From the NCBI GenBank assembly GCA_025351345.1, contig JANXWB010000018.1, forward strand, positions 1-62,834: a stretch of DNA of 62,834 nucleotides, in the 5' to 3' direction. This document shows, one piece after another, positions 42,762 to 52,150 of this stretch; positions within the stretch are counted from its first letter, which is position 1; every line of letters starts with the position of its first letter. Below the pieces are notes generated by a model, which saw only the letters and a program-made list of their open reading frames with translations, did not search any database and had not been told where the DNA came from. This DNA comes from Synechococcales cyanobacterium GL140_1_metabat_312 (GTDB lineage Bacteria > Cyanobacteriota > Cyanobacteriia > Leptolyngbyales > Leptolyngbyaceae). A program made the position numbers and the translations under genes.

Positions 42762-43793
42762 CTATCCCCCGATCGTCGCCGCGTCAAATTTTTGCCAATC
42801 TTTTTGCACCTTAAACAGCACCTCACGAAATGGAATTTGTTTAGTATCCGATTGCAATAACGGCAGCAAAGTTATCAAATTACCAAACGTCATCATGACA
42901 TCCACCCAATCGAGAAACTCACTCGTCCCCGGATTTTTATACAGTTCTCCCGATTCCCGAAGCCGTAAAAAACGATCGATCGCAGCACTTATAAATTTAG
43001 TTTTAAGTTCAGTTTTAAGTGAAGTCTCTGCTGTTGCAGATTCTGTCCTCCCAGTGATAGCTTCTCCATAGTGCGCTTCCACAATTTTCTGTAGTCCAGT
43101 GGGACTGGGAAACTTCATATAGTAGTAAACGCAACGCCGTAAAAATGGCAACGGCAAATAACCTCTCTCACGATTACTGGTAATAATCACGATCGGCGGA
43201 TGTAGTGCTGGACCCACTTGTTTTAGTTTTCCATTCTCAAGCCCAGCCTCAGCAATCTCAAACGTCCAAGGATCATCCAAAACCGTCAGCAGATCATTCG
43301 GAAAATCCAAATCTGCCTTATCAATCTCATCAATCAGAACAACAGCCGGACGATCGCCCGAACTAAATGCTTTTCCTAGTGCTCCATAGCGTAAATAATC
43401 CTCTGAATTACTTGGATCTCGACCCAAATTAATTGCATTATTCGAGTTTTTTTGGGCAACCTGAACATCATGCAATCGCAGCAACGCATCATATTCATAG
43501 AGTCCCTCCTTTGCTAAACTCGTCGATCGAATATCCCACCGATGGAGCACCAACCCCAATTCATACGCGATCGCCGTCGCCAACCGAGTCTTACCGCACC
43601 CCGCCTCGCCCTCCAACAACAAAGGCCGACCCAAATAGATTGCTAGATTAATTGCCTGTTTCAGCTCGGCATCGTCTGCCACATAAGCCTCAACCTCACT
43701 GGGAGAATCAGGATGAGCATCCTTCGGACGTTTGGCCACATCGCCCGTGAACGTATACCTCGATCGTTCTTTCCGTTGATTTCGATTATTCAT
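42762..43793 (-). CDS. MoxR-type AAA+ ATPase
   Basis: This is a protein of about 343 residues. Walker A is GEAGCGKT (about residues 62-69) and Walker B is AVVLIDEIDKADLDFPNDLL. Sensor 1 is in IITSNRERGYLPLPFLRRC, whose Arg pair gives the finger. The pattern YLGRPLLLEGEAGCGKTRLA and WDIRSTSLAKEGLYEYD is that of MoxR-like ATPases paired with vWA proteins in cyanobacterial conflict operons. I chose ATG 43793 over GTG 43802 because AGAGG is better spaced. It is followed closely by the vWA gene. It probably remodels or arms the downstream FGE or CHAT effectors. Confidence 0.9.
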   Translation of the reverse strand: MNNRNQRKERSRYTFTGDVAKRPKDAHPDSPSEVEAYVADDAELKQAINLAIYLGRPLLLEGEAGCGKTRLATAIAYELGLVLHRWDIRSTSLAKEGLYEYDALLRLHDVQVAQKNSNNAINLGRDPSNSEDYLRYGALGKAFSSGDRPAVVLIDEIDKADLDFPNDLLTVLDDPWTFEIAEAGLENGKLKQVGPALHPPIVIITSNRERGYLPLPFLRRCVYYYMKFPSPTGLQKIVEAHYGEAITGRTESATAETSLKTELKTKFISAAIDRFLRLRESGELYKNPGTSEFLDWVDVMMTFGNLITLLPLLQSDTKQIPFREVLFKVQKDWQKFDAATIGG

Positions 43794-43828
43794 AAGTCGC
43801 ACACCTCTTAACTTTAAAATTACTAGTT

Positions 43829-45307
43829 TTAACTCGCCAAATTTTCTAATTCCCGCAAAAGTTTAGCTTCTGAGGCTCCCGGTAAACCATTTGTAAATCG
43901 AAAAATACTCCTAGGAATTTTCTCCAATTGACCTGGCAAAAGTTGTAGATTTGAATAGCATTCTATCCATTCTCGAATCTCGTCTTCTTTCCATTTCACA
44001 TTAGGTAAAGCAATGAATTTATCTGAATACGGCTTGGTAAGCTTACAGGTAAACTCATCCAGAAATACTTCATTAACCTCTGATTCCAAGGTCACTACAG
44101 CAATAAATACTGCTGATGAATTTTGCGATCGAAATTCCGGCATCCTCTGTAGCAACTTCCCCCAAAACTTCTCAAGGAACCAACACAAGAAGCTGTTATC
44201 TCCATCTAAATCCGGCAGATTCACTTCTAGGAAAAATACATTACACCCCTTCAGTCCAATCTTAATTTTCTCAAAAATCTGATCCATCGAAATCTGCTGA
44301 GACGATGAGATTTCGATTGCAAGGTGTTCTCCCAAATTCATCAGAAATTCGGTTTCAGTTGGTACATTATCCAGAAATCCAACTTTATAGGGCTTTGAAA
44401 ATCGTCCAATTCTCTCACTAGCGATCGATTTCTCTAGATATTTAATGTATCGCTTCCCTAAGAATTTCTCATAACCTTGAAACAAAAACAAAGAAGTATC
44501 AGATTTGTTCCTTTTGATTTTCTTGAAAATTTTGGAAGTCCCTTTTTTAGCTTGATCATGATCAAGCTGATACAAATCTTCCTCCCAACGATTAGTAATT
44601 TGACGAAATTCTGTAGCCTCTGAAGCAGGTTTATTTTTAATAGTGATTGACGAATCAATCTCAGCAATTGTTTGATTTAACCAATCTGAGTCTTTATTGT
44701 CTTCAGTGGTTTGCCGCTGTTGATTAGATTCCGATCGTGTTTCTTGCTCCAAGATCTTCTTGTCGCGAAATAGAAGATAGGGCTTAAAATCATCAAACGT
44801 ACTTGAAATCTCTGTTTTCCCTAATTGAAAAGCCTGCTCATAGCTCATTCCCCCAAAAATGCCTTCATAGAATGGAATCGCGAACTCCTGTGATGATTCC
44901 TGTGCAATTTTTTGCTTCATCCCAATTACACAAGGCACGTGCTGATGTATCGTTTCCGCTTGAACTCTACTATGACAAGCATTTAAAACAATACACTTCA
45001 CAGAAAAACATTGAAGCAATTTCAAAAGCCGATCGCCCGAAATCTCTTGAATAGTTCCATCTTCAGCTTCTATCACTAGGCCTGGTTTGCCATGACCATG
45101 ACCTACAAAGTGAATGATTTCGGGTTTATAATTCACTAGTGCGCGTCGCAAACGTTCCCAAGTCAAAGCTAGTTCTTGTTCGATTTTAAATTGAACGCGG
45201 TCTCGTGACTGCTCCCACGCACCTGTAATCTCTCGAATCTCTCGATCGAAGTGAAACCGATCGGAATCCTTTGGATTCGCCGCCAAGATCAAAAGAGTTT
45301 TTGTCAT
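43829..45307 (-). CDS. CHAT-protease-like protein with C-terminal inactive STAND-type domain
   Basis: Residues 1-200 form a CHAT (caspase-like) domain. TKTLLILAANPKDSDRFHF is the start, HFVGHGHG (about 66-73) holds the catalytic His, and CIVLNACHSRVQ (Cys about 111) the nucleophile. After a variable linker, the C-terminal 280 residues (LFLFQGYEKFLGKRYIKYL; FFLEVNLPDLDGDN; NVKWKEDEIREWIECYSN) resemble an NTPase-derived module without a P-loop, the so-called inactive STAND domain. The frame is open to 45388, but the CHAT start MTKTLLILAANP fits ATG 45307. Such proteins are predicted proteolytic effectors of conflict systems. Confidence 0.8.
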   Translation of the reverse strand: MTKTLLILAANPKDSDRFHFDREIREITGAWEQSRDRVQFKIEQELALTWERLRRALVNYKPEIIHFVGHGHGKPGLVIEAEDGTIQEISGDRLLKLLQCFSVKCIVLNACHSRVQAETIHQHVPCVIGMKQKIAQESSQEFAIPFYEGIFGGMSYEQAFQLGKTEISSTFDDFKPYLLFRDKKILEQETRSESNQQRQTTEDNKDSDWLNQTIAEIDSSITIKNKPASEATEFRQITNRWEEDLYQLDHDQAKKGTSKIFKKIKRNKSDTSLFLFQGYEKFLGKRYIKYLEKSIASERIGRFSKPYKVGFLDNVPTETEFLMNLGEHLAIEISSSQQISMDQIFEKIKIGLKGCNVFFLEVNLPDLDGDNSFLCWFLEKFWGKLLQRMPEFRSQNSSAVFIAVVTLESEVNEVFLDEFTCKLTKPYSDKFIALPNVKWKEDEIREWIECYSNLQLLPGQLEKIPRSIFRFTNGLPGASEAKLLRELENLAS

Positions 45308-45371
45308 ATCAGTATTGAGAAGCCCAAATAAACCCAAAATACACTCAGCCTCTGGGATTGACATTCCAGGA

Positions 45372-45728
45372 CTATTTTTCCAACTCATTAATAATCTTCA
45401 CAATCTCTTCCGGTGTTGCATTCTCTACCTCAATCTCCCGATTGCCCGAAATCACCAATACCGACTGCACAGGCTGCGACTGAAAATCCCGCAGATGTTC
45501 CAGAAAACTCAATCCCTGATCAGCTACCTGAACCGTCTGCCCCGTTAAATCAACGATCGCCTTCATTGTAATTAATACCCGTGCAAACTTATCACTGGTC
45601 TCGCCCTGAGTCACCACCGTTGCATCTTCCACCGCGTAATTCACCTCATAACCGGGCAATCCCTCCAACGCCTGAGCAACTGCGATCGCACTTGTCCCTT
45701 CCAGGGAAATTTGAATTTGGCTCATCAT
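45372..45728 (-). CDS. EACC1-like small protein (effector-associated constant component)
   Basis: This 118-residue soluble protein has no Cys and an alternating strand/helix character: QIQISLEGTSAIAVAQALEG, then VLITMKAIVDLTG and LVISGNREIEVENATPEEIV. Size, fold pattern and position just upstream of a CHAT gene and a MoxR-vWA pair match the EACC1 component described for prokaryotic conflict systems. It may present or gate the protease. The assignment relies on context as much as sequence. First gene of the minus-strand cluster that ends at 37848; a 77-base gap separates it from the helicase-like gene upstream. Confidence 0.55.
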   Translation of the reverse strand: MMSQIQISLEGTSAIAVAQALEGLPGYEVNYAVEDATVVTQGETSDKFARVLITMKAIVDLTGQTVQVADQGLSFLEHLRDFQSQPVQSVLVISGNREIEVENATPEEIVKIINELEK

Positions 45729-45805
45729 TGCTCACCGAGTACGGATCTAAACTCTTGATGATCATACCTAATTTCCGTCCTCCAGAAAGAACATTCTTAT
45801 GATGG

Positions 45806-47932
45806 TTAAAGACCATTCATGGCGGCATTGATGATAGACAATAGCGGTCCCAGTTGTTCTTGACCGCTGGTTGCTAAATCGCTGTGACAGAGAATAATTC
45901 GATCGGACGATCGTTCCAATAAATCCCGCACAATCCGAATCAGTCGCTGTTCGTTCATTTTCAACGTATCTTTTGTTTCCCACTGAGTGCCGGACCAATT
46001 GCTTAAAAATAACGGTGACCCAAACAGAGCATCTACGCCCGTCAACCAACGACTTCCCCCAGCATCAAACCAAAATTGACAGGAATGGGATTCTCGGTTC
46101 AAACGGTATTGAAATACTGACGCGATCGTAACGGCATCCTGGGCACTGCCGATCGCTTGGACTGGATAAGGGTTTGCGGTGACAGCCCCCGATCGCAGAA
46201 GTTGAATGAACGATCGTACCGAGTGAGCGGTTGCCATGGAATTGCTTTTAATATCGCCTTTAATCTGGTCAGATTTATGAATTCGAGTTTCCACTTCCCA
46301 GTAGTGCTGCGCAGTGTCGAGTAATTCCCGCAGACTAGCGACCTGTTCAAAGGGCAAGTGGGCACCGCCAAGAAAGAATTTTTGAATCGCTCGATCGAGC
46401 AGAACAATCGGATTGGCCAATAGACGGGCGGCTAGTTGATCTTGCTGCATCGCAATCCAAGCAATCAGATCGTCATAGGCCGTCATTCCGTCATAGCCTA
46501 AACGATCCCATCGCTCAAAAACCTTACTCGGTAATAAACGTGGCCGATCGGGATGAGGTTCAAAACAATAGTCCGTGAGCAGGCCCGATCGGACCGGATC
46601 AATCTTTGGGTTCAGGACGACCAACATTTCTGCAATGCCATCGCGGGTAATCAAACGCCCCAGGTTTGGATAGACTAGGGTAAGTAAGGTGAGGAGCGAT
46701 CGGACTAGGGGCACGGAGGTTAGAGGACGCTGTTCATTTAAATTTTTGACCCGAATGCCTTGGCCCGTCAGCATCTGAGTCAGGGCATAGCGTGAGATTG
46801 GATCAAACCCCGGAGCCACAATGGCAACGTCTTGGGCACGGACTTTGCCGGATTTGATCCGATGAGTAATAGTGGTGGCGGTCTGACGCAGAAGTTGAGC
46901 GCGGGTTGTGGTTTGGATGGTTTCTATACAAGATGGAAGCGGCGGCGGTAGAAAGAGGGGCGTGGTAACGAGATCTAATAGTTCATCACCAGCCATCGTA
47001 AAACAGCAATTTTGGCGCGGCGACAAATCGATTCGATCCCAGTCTTCTGCCATTCTTTCCATGACAGCCGGATCCGCACCTAAGCCCAACCGAATGCCGC
47101 CATTAGGATTAAAGGTGCAGACAATAGGCGCTTCGTAGGTCAACACTTGCTGAAATACCGATCGCATCACGGGCGGATATTCGTCTACATCATCCGCAAA
47201 AATAGCCTGAATTCGATAGGGCAATTGCAATTGATAATGTGGGTCTGACAAAAGATTCTGAGCATACAGTTCAGTGAGCAGACCGTAATTGAGCAAGCCC
47301 TGCTCTAAACACCACGATCGCCAGTCCAAAAGCATCGTGCCGATTATGTCAGGCGGTAGTACTAATTCTGGCGACTCGGCCATTAATCCTTGTTCCAGAA
47401 TGGCTGGAATCTTTTCTAATCTTGTCTCTGAAAAGGCCGCAAGCTGATAAATATCGAGCAATCTACGGACGAGTTTTGAGGCTTGGATTCCGGTTTTACC
47501 GATTGCAGTGTCCAGTTGCGATCGCCAAAATCTTGTGGCTAGTTCTTGTTCATTTTCAGGTCGTAGTCGGACGGGAAACTGAGCCGTCAGTCCCATATTT
47601 TTCACCAGCAACGGCCAAAATAGCAGGACTTCTTCTTCAAAAAATCCTAGGGGCGTGGTCGATCGAAATGGGATTTTGGATTGGGTTAGTGTGGTGAGCC
47701 GATCGCTTAACACAAGACGATTGTCCCCGATCGCGCTGAGGACTAGTGCCCGTGGATAGATAGCCGATTGACTCGGATTCAGAGAAGATCCCCAGGGAAA
47801 CGGTAAATCAATGGCTGTCCCGTGAGATGGCGCGGCATCCTGGGACCAAGTTTGAAATGTGGTCAAAAGATGGCGTGTTTTTCCGCTTAGAGTTGTTCCG
47901 ACAATCCACTGACGACTGATTTGACCATTCAT
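45806..47932 (-). CDS. Helicase/nuclease-like cyanobacterial protein (degenerate SF1, AddB-like)
   Basis: This is a protein of about 708 residues. Its N-terminus IVGTTLSGKTRHLLTTFQTW is a P-loop-like GxxxSGKT. Later stretches recall UvrD/AddB-type proteins: IQAIFADDVDEYPPVMRSVF in the Walker B position, then VAIVAPGFDPISRYALTQML and VKNLNEQRPLTSVPLVRSLL. Motifs are looser than in an active helicase, and no nuclease Cys cluster is evident. Related cyanobacterial proteins are often labelled recombinase. A role in DNA-end repair is only inferred. ATG 47932 is preferred to the TTG two codons upstream. It lies upstream of the conflict cluster on the same strand. Confidence 0.55.
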   Translation of the reverse strand: MNGQISRQWIVGTTLSGKTRHLLTTFQTWSQDAAPSHGTAIDLPFPWGSSLNPSQSAIYPRALVLSAIGDNRLVLSDRLTTLTQSKIPFRSTTPLGFFEEEVLLFWPLLVKNMGLTAQFPVRLRPENEQELATRFWRSQLDTAIGKTGIQASKLVRRLLDIYQLAAFSETRLEKIPAILEQGLMAESPELVLPPDIIGTMLLDWRSWCLEQGLLNYGLLTELYAQNLLSDPHYQLQLPYRIQAIFADDVDEYPPVMRSVFQQVLTYEAPIVCTFNPNGGIRLGLGADPAVMERMAEDWDRIDLSPRQNCCFTMAGDELLDLVTTPLFLPPPLPSCIETIQTTTRAQLLRQTATTITHRIKSGKVRAQDVAIVAPGFDPISRYALTQMLTGQGIRVKNLNEQRPLTSVPLVRSLLTLLTLVYPNLGRLITRDGIAEMLVVLNPKIDPVRSGLLTDYCFEPHPDRPRLLPSKVFERWDRLGYDGMTAYDDLIAWIAMQQDQLAARLLANPIVLLDRAIQKFFLGGAHLPFEQVASLRELLDTAQHYWEVETRIHKSDQIKGDIKSNSMATAHSVRSFIQLLRSGAVTANPYPVQAIGSAQDAVTIASVFQYRLNRESHSCQFWFDAGGSRWLTGVDALFGSPLFLSNWSGTQWETKDTLKMNEQRLIRIVRDLLERSSDRIILCHSDLATSGQEQLGPLLSIINAAMNGL

Positions 47933-48184
47933 TATCAAGATACCTTTCCATTTTCAAAGACACCTTTCAGCTTGAATTGCTTAAGGTATGGAGTCTTTAG
48001 GTTTGTCATACCAATTCAAGTGACGTTCCAGATGCTATACAAAAGGATTAACACCTCTTAGAATGAATGCACTTTCTCTAAGAAATCTTAAATCGAATTG
48101 CGGACTATTATGGTGAACGTTGATCTAGACTTCTAGGCCAACAGGCTTAAACTTACTACTTATTATCTTAATCGTCTGTACGCC

Positions 48185-49603
48185 ATGACTACTCCACTTT
48201 GGTCCCGTATGACAGGGTATCTCCAGCGTGCAGAACGCTGGTATTTGACAACGCCCGATCGTGCCCTCGATCGGGCCTATGATGCAGCACTTACGATTCA
48301 ATCCTTGGAAAATGAACATTTTGGGGGACAGAAAATCTCACTTCAAAATGGTAATGGACTCGGGCAAGCATCCTTCGGCTATTTTGAGCAGGAACTCCAA
48401 CGTCACCTCAAGGAGTTGCGTCTGCGTCTGATGGAGTATCGCAATAGCCGATCGACAGTTAGTTTCACTAATCCCAACCAAAACGATCGATCACGCTCTG
48501 AACTGACTGGTCCATCTCCGGGTGAGCTTCGCAGTGCGACGGATCAACAGTTGGTGCAGGTCGAAAAGCTGAAGGTTATTGATCAAGTTTTGGTTCGTTA
48601 TCGTTCCGATCGGGAAATTGTACTGTCCCAGGCGATCGTACCCGCTACGTCCCAGAAAACTACGGTAGCCCCCTCGTCCAATACTTCATCGTCCAATAAT
48701 GGAGCGATTAGCGATCGTGAATTTGATATCGCCAATCGCAAAGTTCCCAATGCTCTGGGGAATATTGAAGCGATGACTGACAATGTAGGTGTATTGCCCC
48801 GATCGATTTTAGGAACCCTTAATCGGTTGCGCCGCGAGCTGGATCCAGATGGTGCAACCGATGTCGTGGAAGAATTCCAAACTCGCCGGATTCGGACAAA
48901 AATTGCGGTGCGATTTCTTCTAACCTTAGTGGCCGTGCCGATTTTGGTGCAGCTCTCGGTGCGAAATTTTGTCCTTACCGATCGTTTACCTGTCGGGCAC
49001 TTAATTCACGAGCAGTTTGCTATTGTCAATCCGGCCAAGATTTTTCTGAATAGCGAAATGACTGAAAAGGCCCTTGAGGAGCTGACTCGTTACGAAGAAC
49101 GACTAAAATTTGAGAATATTTTAAAGGAAGCGATCGGACAAGAAATCCTATCGCCAGAAATCCGAGAAGAGAAAGTTCGCACCAAAGTCACCAGCCTTGC
49201 TAATGATTTCTCTCGCGACAGTGCCGAAGCCGTCAAAAACTGGATTGCAGATCTAGCGAGCCTCATTACCTTCATCATTATTTTCGTTAACGGCAAACGG
49301 GAAATGAGAGTCCTCGGCGGCTTCTTGGACGAGTTGACCTACGGACTTAGTGACAGCGCCAAGGCATTTATTATTATTCTGCTCACTGATATTTTTGTTG
49401 GATTTCACTCGCCCCACGGCTGGGAAGTTTTACTCGAAGGCATCGCGAATCATTGGGGTGTGGTCGCTAACCATAGCTATATCTCGTTTTTCATCGCGAC
49501 CTTTCCAGTGATTCTCGACACCATTTTTAAATACTGGATTTTCCGTTATCTCAATCGTATTTCGCCTTCTGCTGTGGCGACTTATAAGGAGATGAATGAA
49601 TAA
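48185..49603 (+). CDS. pxcA: Proton extrusion protein PxcA (CemA/CotA family)
   Basis: PxcA is needed for light-induced Na+-dependent proton extrusion and, indirectly, CO2 uptake. The 472-residue protein has the family N-terminus (WYLTTPDRALDRAYDAALTI). A long soluble, variable region follows, then the CemA-like membrane domain from about residue 240, with four hydrophobic segments. SAKAFIIILLTDIFVGFHSP and GWEVLLEGIANHWGV are the diagnostic CemA signatures, and it ends FKYWIFRYLNRISPSAVATY. It precedes rpsD by 123 bases on the same strand. The region 47939-48184 upstream shows no recognised element. Confidence 0.93.
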   Translation: MTTPLWSRMTGYLQRAERWYLTTPDRALDRAYDAALTIQSLENEHFGGQKISLQNGNGLGQASFGYFEQELQRHLKELRLRLMEYRNSRSTVSFTNPNQNDRSRSELTGPSPGELRSATDQQLVQVEKLKVIDQVLVRYRSDREIVLSQAIVPATSQKTTVAPSSNTSSSNNGAISDREFDIANRKVPNALGNIEAMTDNVGVLPRSILGTLNRLRRELDPDGATDVVEEFQTRRIRTKIAVRFLLTLVAVPILVQLSVRNFVLTDRLPVGHLIHEQFAIVNPAKIFLNSEMTEKALEELTRYEERLKFENILKEAIGQEILSPEIREEKVRTKVTSLANDFSRDSAEAVKNWIADLASLITFIIIFVNGKREMRVLGGFLDELTYGLSDSAKAFIIILLTDIFVGFHSPHGWEVLLEGIANHWGVVANHSYISFFIATFPVILDTIFKYWIFRYLNRISPSAVATYKEMNE

Positions 49604-49726
49604 GCTGAAAATAGATATGAGAATGCGATCGTCCTCCAGAACTTTTTCAAAAGGCTTTCGCAGTTTCCCATCGCACGATATACTTAGAAGCCTGAATTAT
49701 TTTCGAGTATCAAGGAAATTTAAAGA

Positions 49727-50335
49727 ATGTCTCGTTATCGTGGTCCACGCCTAAGAATTACTCGTCGCCTCGGCGACTTACCTGGACTTACCCGTAAGTC
49801 TGCTCGTCGGGCATATCCGCCGGGACAGCACGGTCAAGCACGTAAGAAGAAATCTGAGTATTGTGTTCGACTCGAAGAAAAGCAAAAGCTCCGTTTCAAC
49901 TATGGGTTGAGCGAGAAGCAATTGCGTCGCTATGTCCAAAAAGCACGTCGTGCGGCGGGTTCGACTGGACTTGTGCTGCTCCAACTTCTGGAAATGCGTT
50001 TGGATAACACCGTGTTCCGTTTGGGCATGGCTCCAACTATCCCAGGAGCACGTCAACTTGTGAACCATGGTCACGTCACCATCAATGGCAAGGTTGTGGA
50101 TATTGCATCCTACCAATGCCGTCCCGGTGAAGTTATTACGGTGCGTGAACGTGAAGCGTCCAAGAAATTGGTCGAAGCGAATCTTCAATACCCAGGTTTA
50201 ACTAACCTTCCAAGCCATCTTGAGTTTGATAAAACTAAGATTATTGGTAAGGTCAATGGTCTTTGTGAACGGGAGTGGGTCGCACTCCAAATCAATGAAT
50301 TGCTAGTGGTTGAGTATTATTCTCGACTTGTCTAG
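49727..50335 (+). CDS. rpsD: 30S ribosomal protein S4
   Basis: S4 is a primary 16S rRNA-binding assembly protein. The 202-residue sequence is typical: [20 protein letters not shown] at the start, [20 protein letters not shown], and the S4 RNA-binding domain [20 protein letters not shown]. The closing [14 protein letters not shown] is the cyanobacterial/plastid C-terminus. There is no zinc-binding Cys cluster, so it is the Zn-independent form. The start has AAGGAAA 7-13 bases upstream. An intrinsic terminator follows at 50414. It stands apart from the main ribosomal operon, as usual in cyanobacteria. Confidence 0.98.
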   Translation: MSRYRGPRLRITRRLGDLPGLTRKSARRAYPPGQHGQARKKKSEYCVRLEEKQKLRFNYGLSEKQLRRYVQKARRAAGSTGLVLLQLLEMRLDNTVFRLGMAPTIPGARQLVNHGHVTINGKVVDIASYQCRPGEVITVREREASKKLVEANLQYPGLTNLPSHLEFDKTKIIGKVNGLCEREWVALQINELLVVEYYSRLV

Positions 50336-50413
50336 ATCAATCTATTTCATTGTATTTCTTTTTAAATCGAGGACTATTCGCGGCAACTGATTACCACTCG
50401 AAATTATCTTCAG

Positions 50414-50449
50414 AGCCTTTGGACCCGTCAGTTCAAAGGCTATTTTTTG
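50414..50449 (+). terminator. Intrinsic terminator of rpsD
   Basis: AGCCTTTGGA (50414-50423) pairs with TTCAAAGGCT (50432-50441) with one mismatch, and ATTTTTTG follows immediately on the plus strand. Confidence 0.85.
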
Positions 50450-50505
50450 CCATTAATTCTCAATTAATAGACTCTAAAAGTAATACGCAATAAAAAAGCA
50501 GAGCT

Positions 50506-50537
50506 ATTTCATTCTAAATTTAGGCTAAGAATGAAAT
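50506..50537 (-). terminator. Hairpin overlapping the end of the DUF4112 gene
   Basis: ATTTCATTCT (50506-50515) and AGAATGAAAT (50528-50537) form a perfect 10-base stem spanning the stop codon at 50525. On the minus strand a CTTTTTTATT tract follows about 12 bases later, so termination is plausible but not canonical. Confidence 0.5.
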
Positions 50538-51031
50538 ATAAATTTTCCGATCGCAATCATCAGGGTGACAGATATTGCCATTAGAAATAGGACGAGCAAG
50601 ATACACCCACCGAATAAAAGCCAGAGCGCGAGTTTGTCTGATTTGTGGCTGGTTTGTGGCGATTTTAGATGGGCTTCTAATAAGTTTACGTTTTTAGTAT
50701 TGGCCTTCCAGGTGGTGTCGAAAAGATCTCCTAAAATTGGTACGGCTCCAACGATCGCATCAATTAAAACATTTACAACCATACGCACCATGACGGATCG
50801 GGGAAGGTTGAACTTCACGGCGTGAAATAGAATGTAGCTAGACATCAGAAGTCCGATCCAATCACCACCGATCGGAAGAAGTCCAATTAAAGATTCAAGT
50901 CCCATTCGCCACTGGGTGCCTGGGATGCCAAAAGCTTGATCCCAGAGGTTGCTGAGGTTACGAAGTTTTGATAGTTGATAGATGTGCTCATCAGGGATAG
51001 GAATATGAGAATTAACGATAGCTTGGGGCAT
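50525..51031 (-). CDS. DUF4112 family membrane protein
   Basis: This 168-residue protein shows the DUF4112 pattern. LRNLSNLWDQAFGIPGTQWR leads into GLESLIGLLPIGGDWIGLLM. VVNVLIDAIVGAVPILGDLF and TTWKANTKNVNLLEAHL follow. A C-terminal membrane helix runs at about residues 135-162 (WLLFGGCILLVLFLMAISV). The two G-L-x-P-I-x-G-D and G-x-x-P-x-x-G-D segments are the family hallmark. Function unknown. It is convergent with rpsD. The 411 bases upstream (51032-51442) contain only the terminator at 51251 and an imperfect long inverted repeat (CATTTCATTTTAGA versus TAAATTTAGAATG). Confidence 0.85.
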   Translation of the reverse strand: MPQAIVNSHIPIPDEHIYQLSKLRNLSNLWDQAFGIPGTQWRMGLESLIGLLPIGGDWIGLLMSSYILFHAVKFNLPRSVMVRMVVNVLIDAIVGAVPILGDLFDTTWKANTKNVNLLEAHLKSPQTSHKSDKLALWLLFGGCILLVLFLMAISVTLMIAIGKFIFHS

Positions 51032-51250
51032 ATTTCAGAGCTAAGGAGCGATTATTCTCAGACTATAACAGGGTAAACAGTTTTTGTTGAGGATGAGTGA
51101 GTACAGGGGCATTTCATTTTAGATTGGGCGAGGAGCTTAGACGATTCAGCCATCGAAGACGAAAATCTCTGAGGACTGAACGGCATCTTCTCGTCAATCT
51201 ACACTCGTCAGTACACGACATGCCTAAATTTAGAATGAAACGGCCCTGAA

Positions 51251-51286
51251 TAAAAAAGCTACTTGCTGTGACTTTTAGCAAATAGC
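51251..51286 (-). terminator. Intrinsic terminator of the response regulator gene
   Basis: On the minus strand GCTATTTGCT pairs with AGCAAGTAGC (plus 51277-51286 and 51258-51267) with one mismatch, followed directly by TTTTTTATT. It lies 157 bases beyond the regulator's stop. Confidence 0.75.
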
Positions 51287-51442
51287 CTTCTTTATACTCA
51301 TCGAAAATATTTCGAGAAAATCTCTAGGTTTTATTGTGTCACTTAACCTATTTTTTAATTGTATTCATGTGATATGGGAGAAATCGAGGTTAGAACGGGG
51401 AGAAATCGGTTAGTAGTTGATGGACTTAAATGGGTTATCACA

Positions 51443-52111
51443 TTATTTCATGCGATAGCCTAAGCCGTGAACGGTCTCAATGCAATCATCCGGTGCGCCC
51501 ACGAGTTTTAGCTTTTGACGAAGCGCTTTTATGTGAGATTTTACAGCTTCTTCCGTGGGGGAGTCTTGCATTGGCCACAGTCGATCGATGATGCCCGCCC
51601 GACTCATCACTCGCCGACCATTACTGACGAGGAGTTCTAGCAGGGCATATTCTTTGGGTGTGGGAAAAAATTCATGATTGTCATAATGAACTTCGTGAGT
51701 TAGAGAGTCGAGCTTGAGTTGTCCCCACACTAAACTGAAACAGGATGCTGTCGTTCCTCGGCGAATTAATGCCCGTACTCGAGCCATGAATTCTTGTAAG
51801 TCAAAGGGTTTGACCATGTAGTCATCCGCTCCGGCATCGAGTCCGATTATTTTGTCGGAAATCGTATCTCGGGCAGTTAACATCAAAATCGGTAAACTTA
51901 GTCCCCGATCGCGCAATCGCCGACACAGACTTAAACCATCTAACTTTGGTAATGTCACATCCATGACAATTAAGTCATAAGTCAACGTATTCATCCATTC
52001 TGTCGCTACTTCCCCGTCCTGAGCCAAGTCAACAATATATTGCTGATCGGATAATGCGTCGGTTAACACATCAGCCAGTTGAACATCATCTTCTACAACT
52101 AAAATACGCAT
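51443..52111 (-). CDS. OmpR-family response regulator
   Basis: This is a 222-residue two-domain regulator. The receiver (residues 1-115) has the acidic pair in VVEDD, the phospho-acceptor Asp in YDLIVMDVTLPKLDGL, LTARDT and Lys in YMVKPFD. The winged-helix DNA-binding domain (130-222) includes FFPTPKEYALLELLVSNGRR and SHIKALRQKLKLVGAPDDCI, ending VHGLGYRMK. The frame is open to 52147, but ATG 52111 (MRILVVEDD) is the family start. It is divergent from the histidine kinase, with only 39 bases between them, so they probably form one two-component system sharing a control region. Target genes unknown. Confidence 0.93.
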   Translation of the reverse strand: MRILVVEDDVQLADVLTDALSDQQYIVDLAQDGEVATEWMNTLTYDLIVMDVTLPKLDGLSLCRRLRDRGLSLPILMLTARDTISDKIIGLDAGADDYMVKPFDLQEFMARVRALIRRGTTASCFSLVWGQLKLDSLTHEVHYDNHEFFPTPKEYALLELLVSNGRRVMSRAGIIDRLWPMQDSPTEEAVKSHIKALRQKLKLVGAPDDCIETVHGLGYRMK

Positions 52112-52150
52112 AGCAAAGGGATAATAAAAATACAGCAGTATGATCAATTC

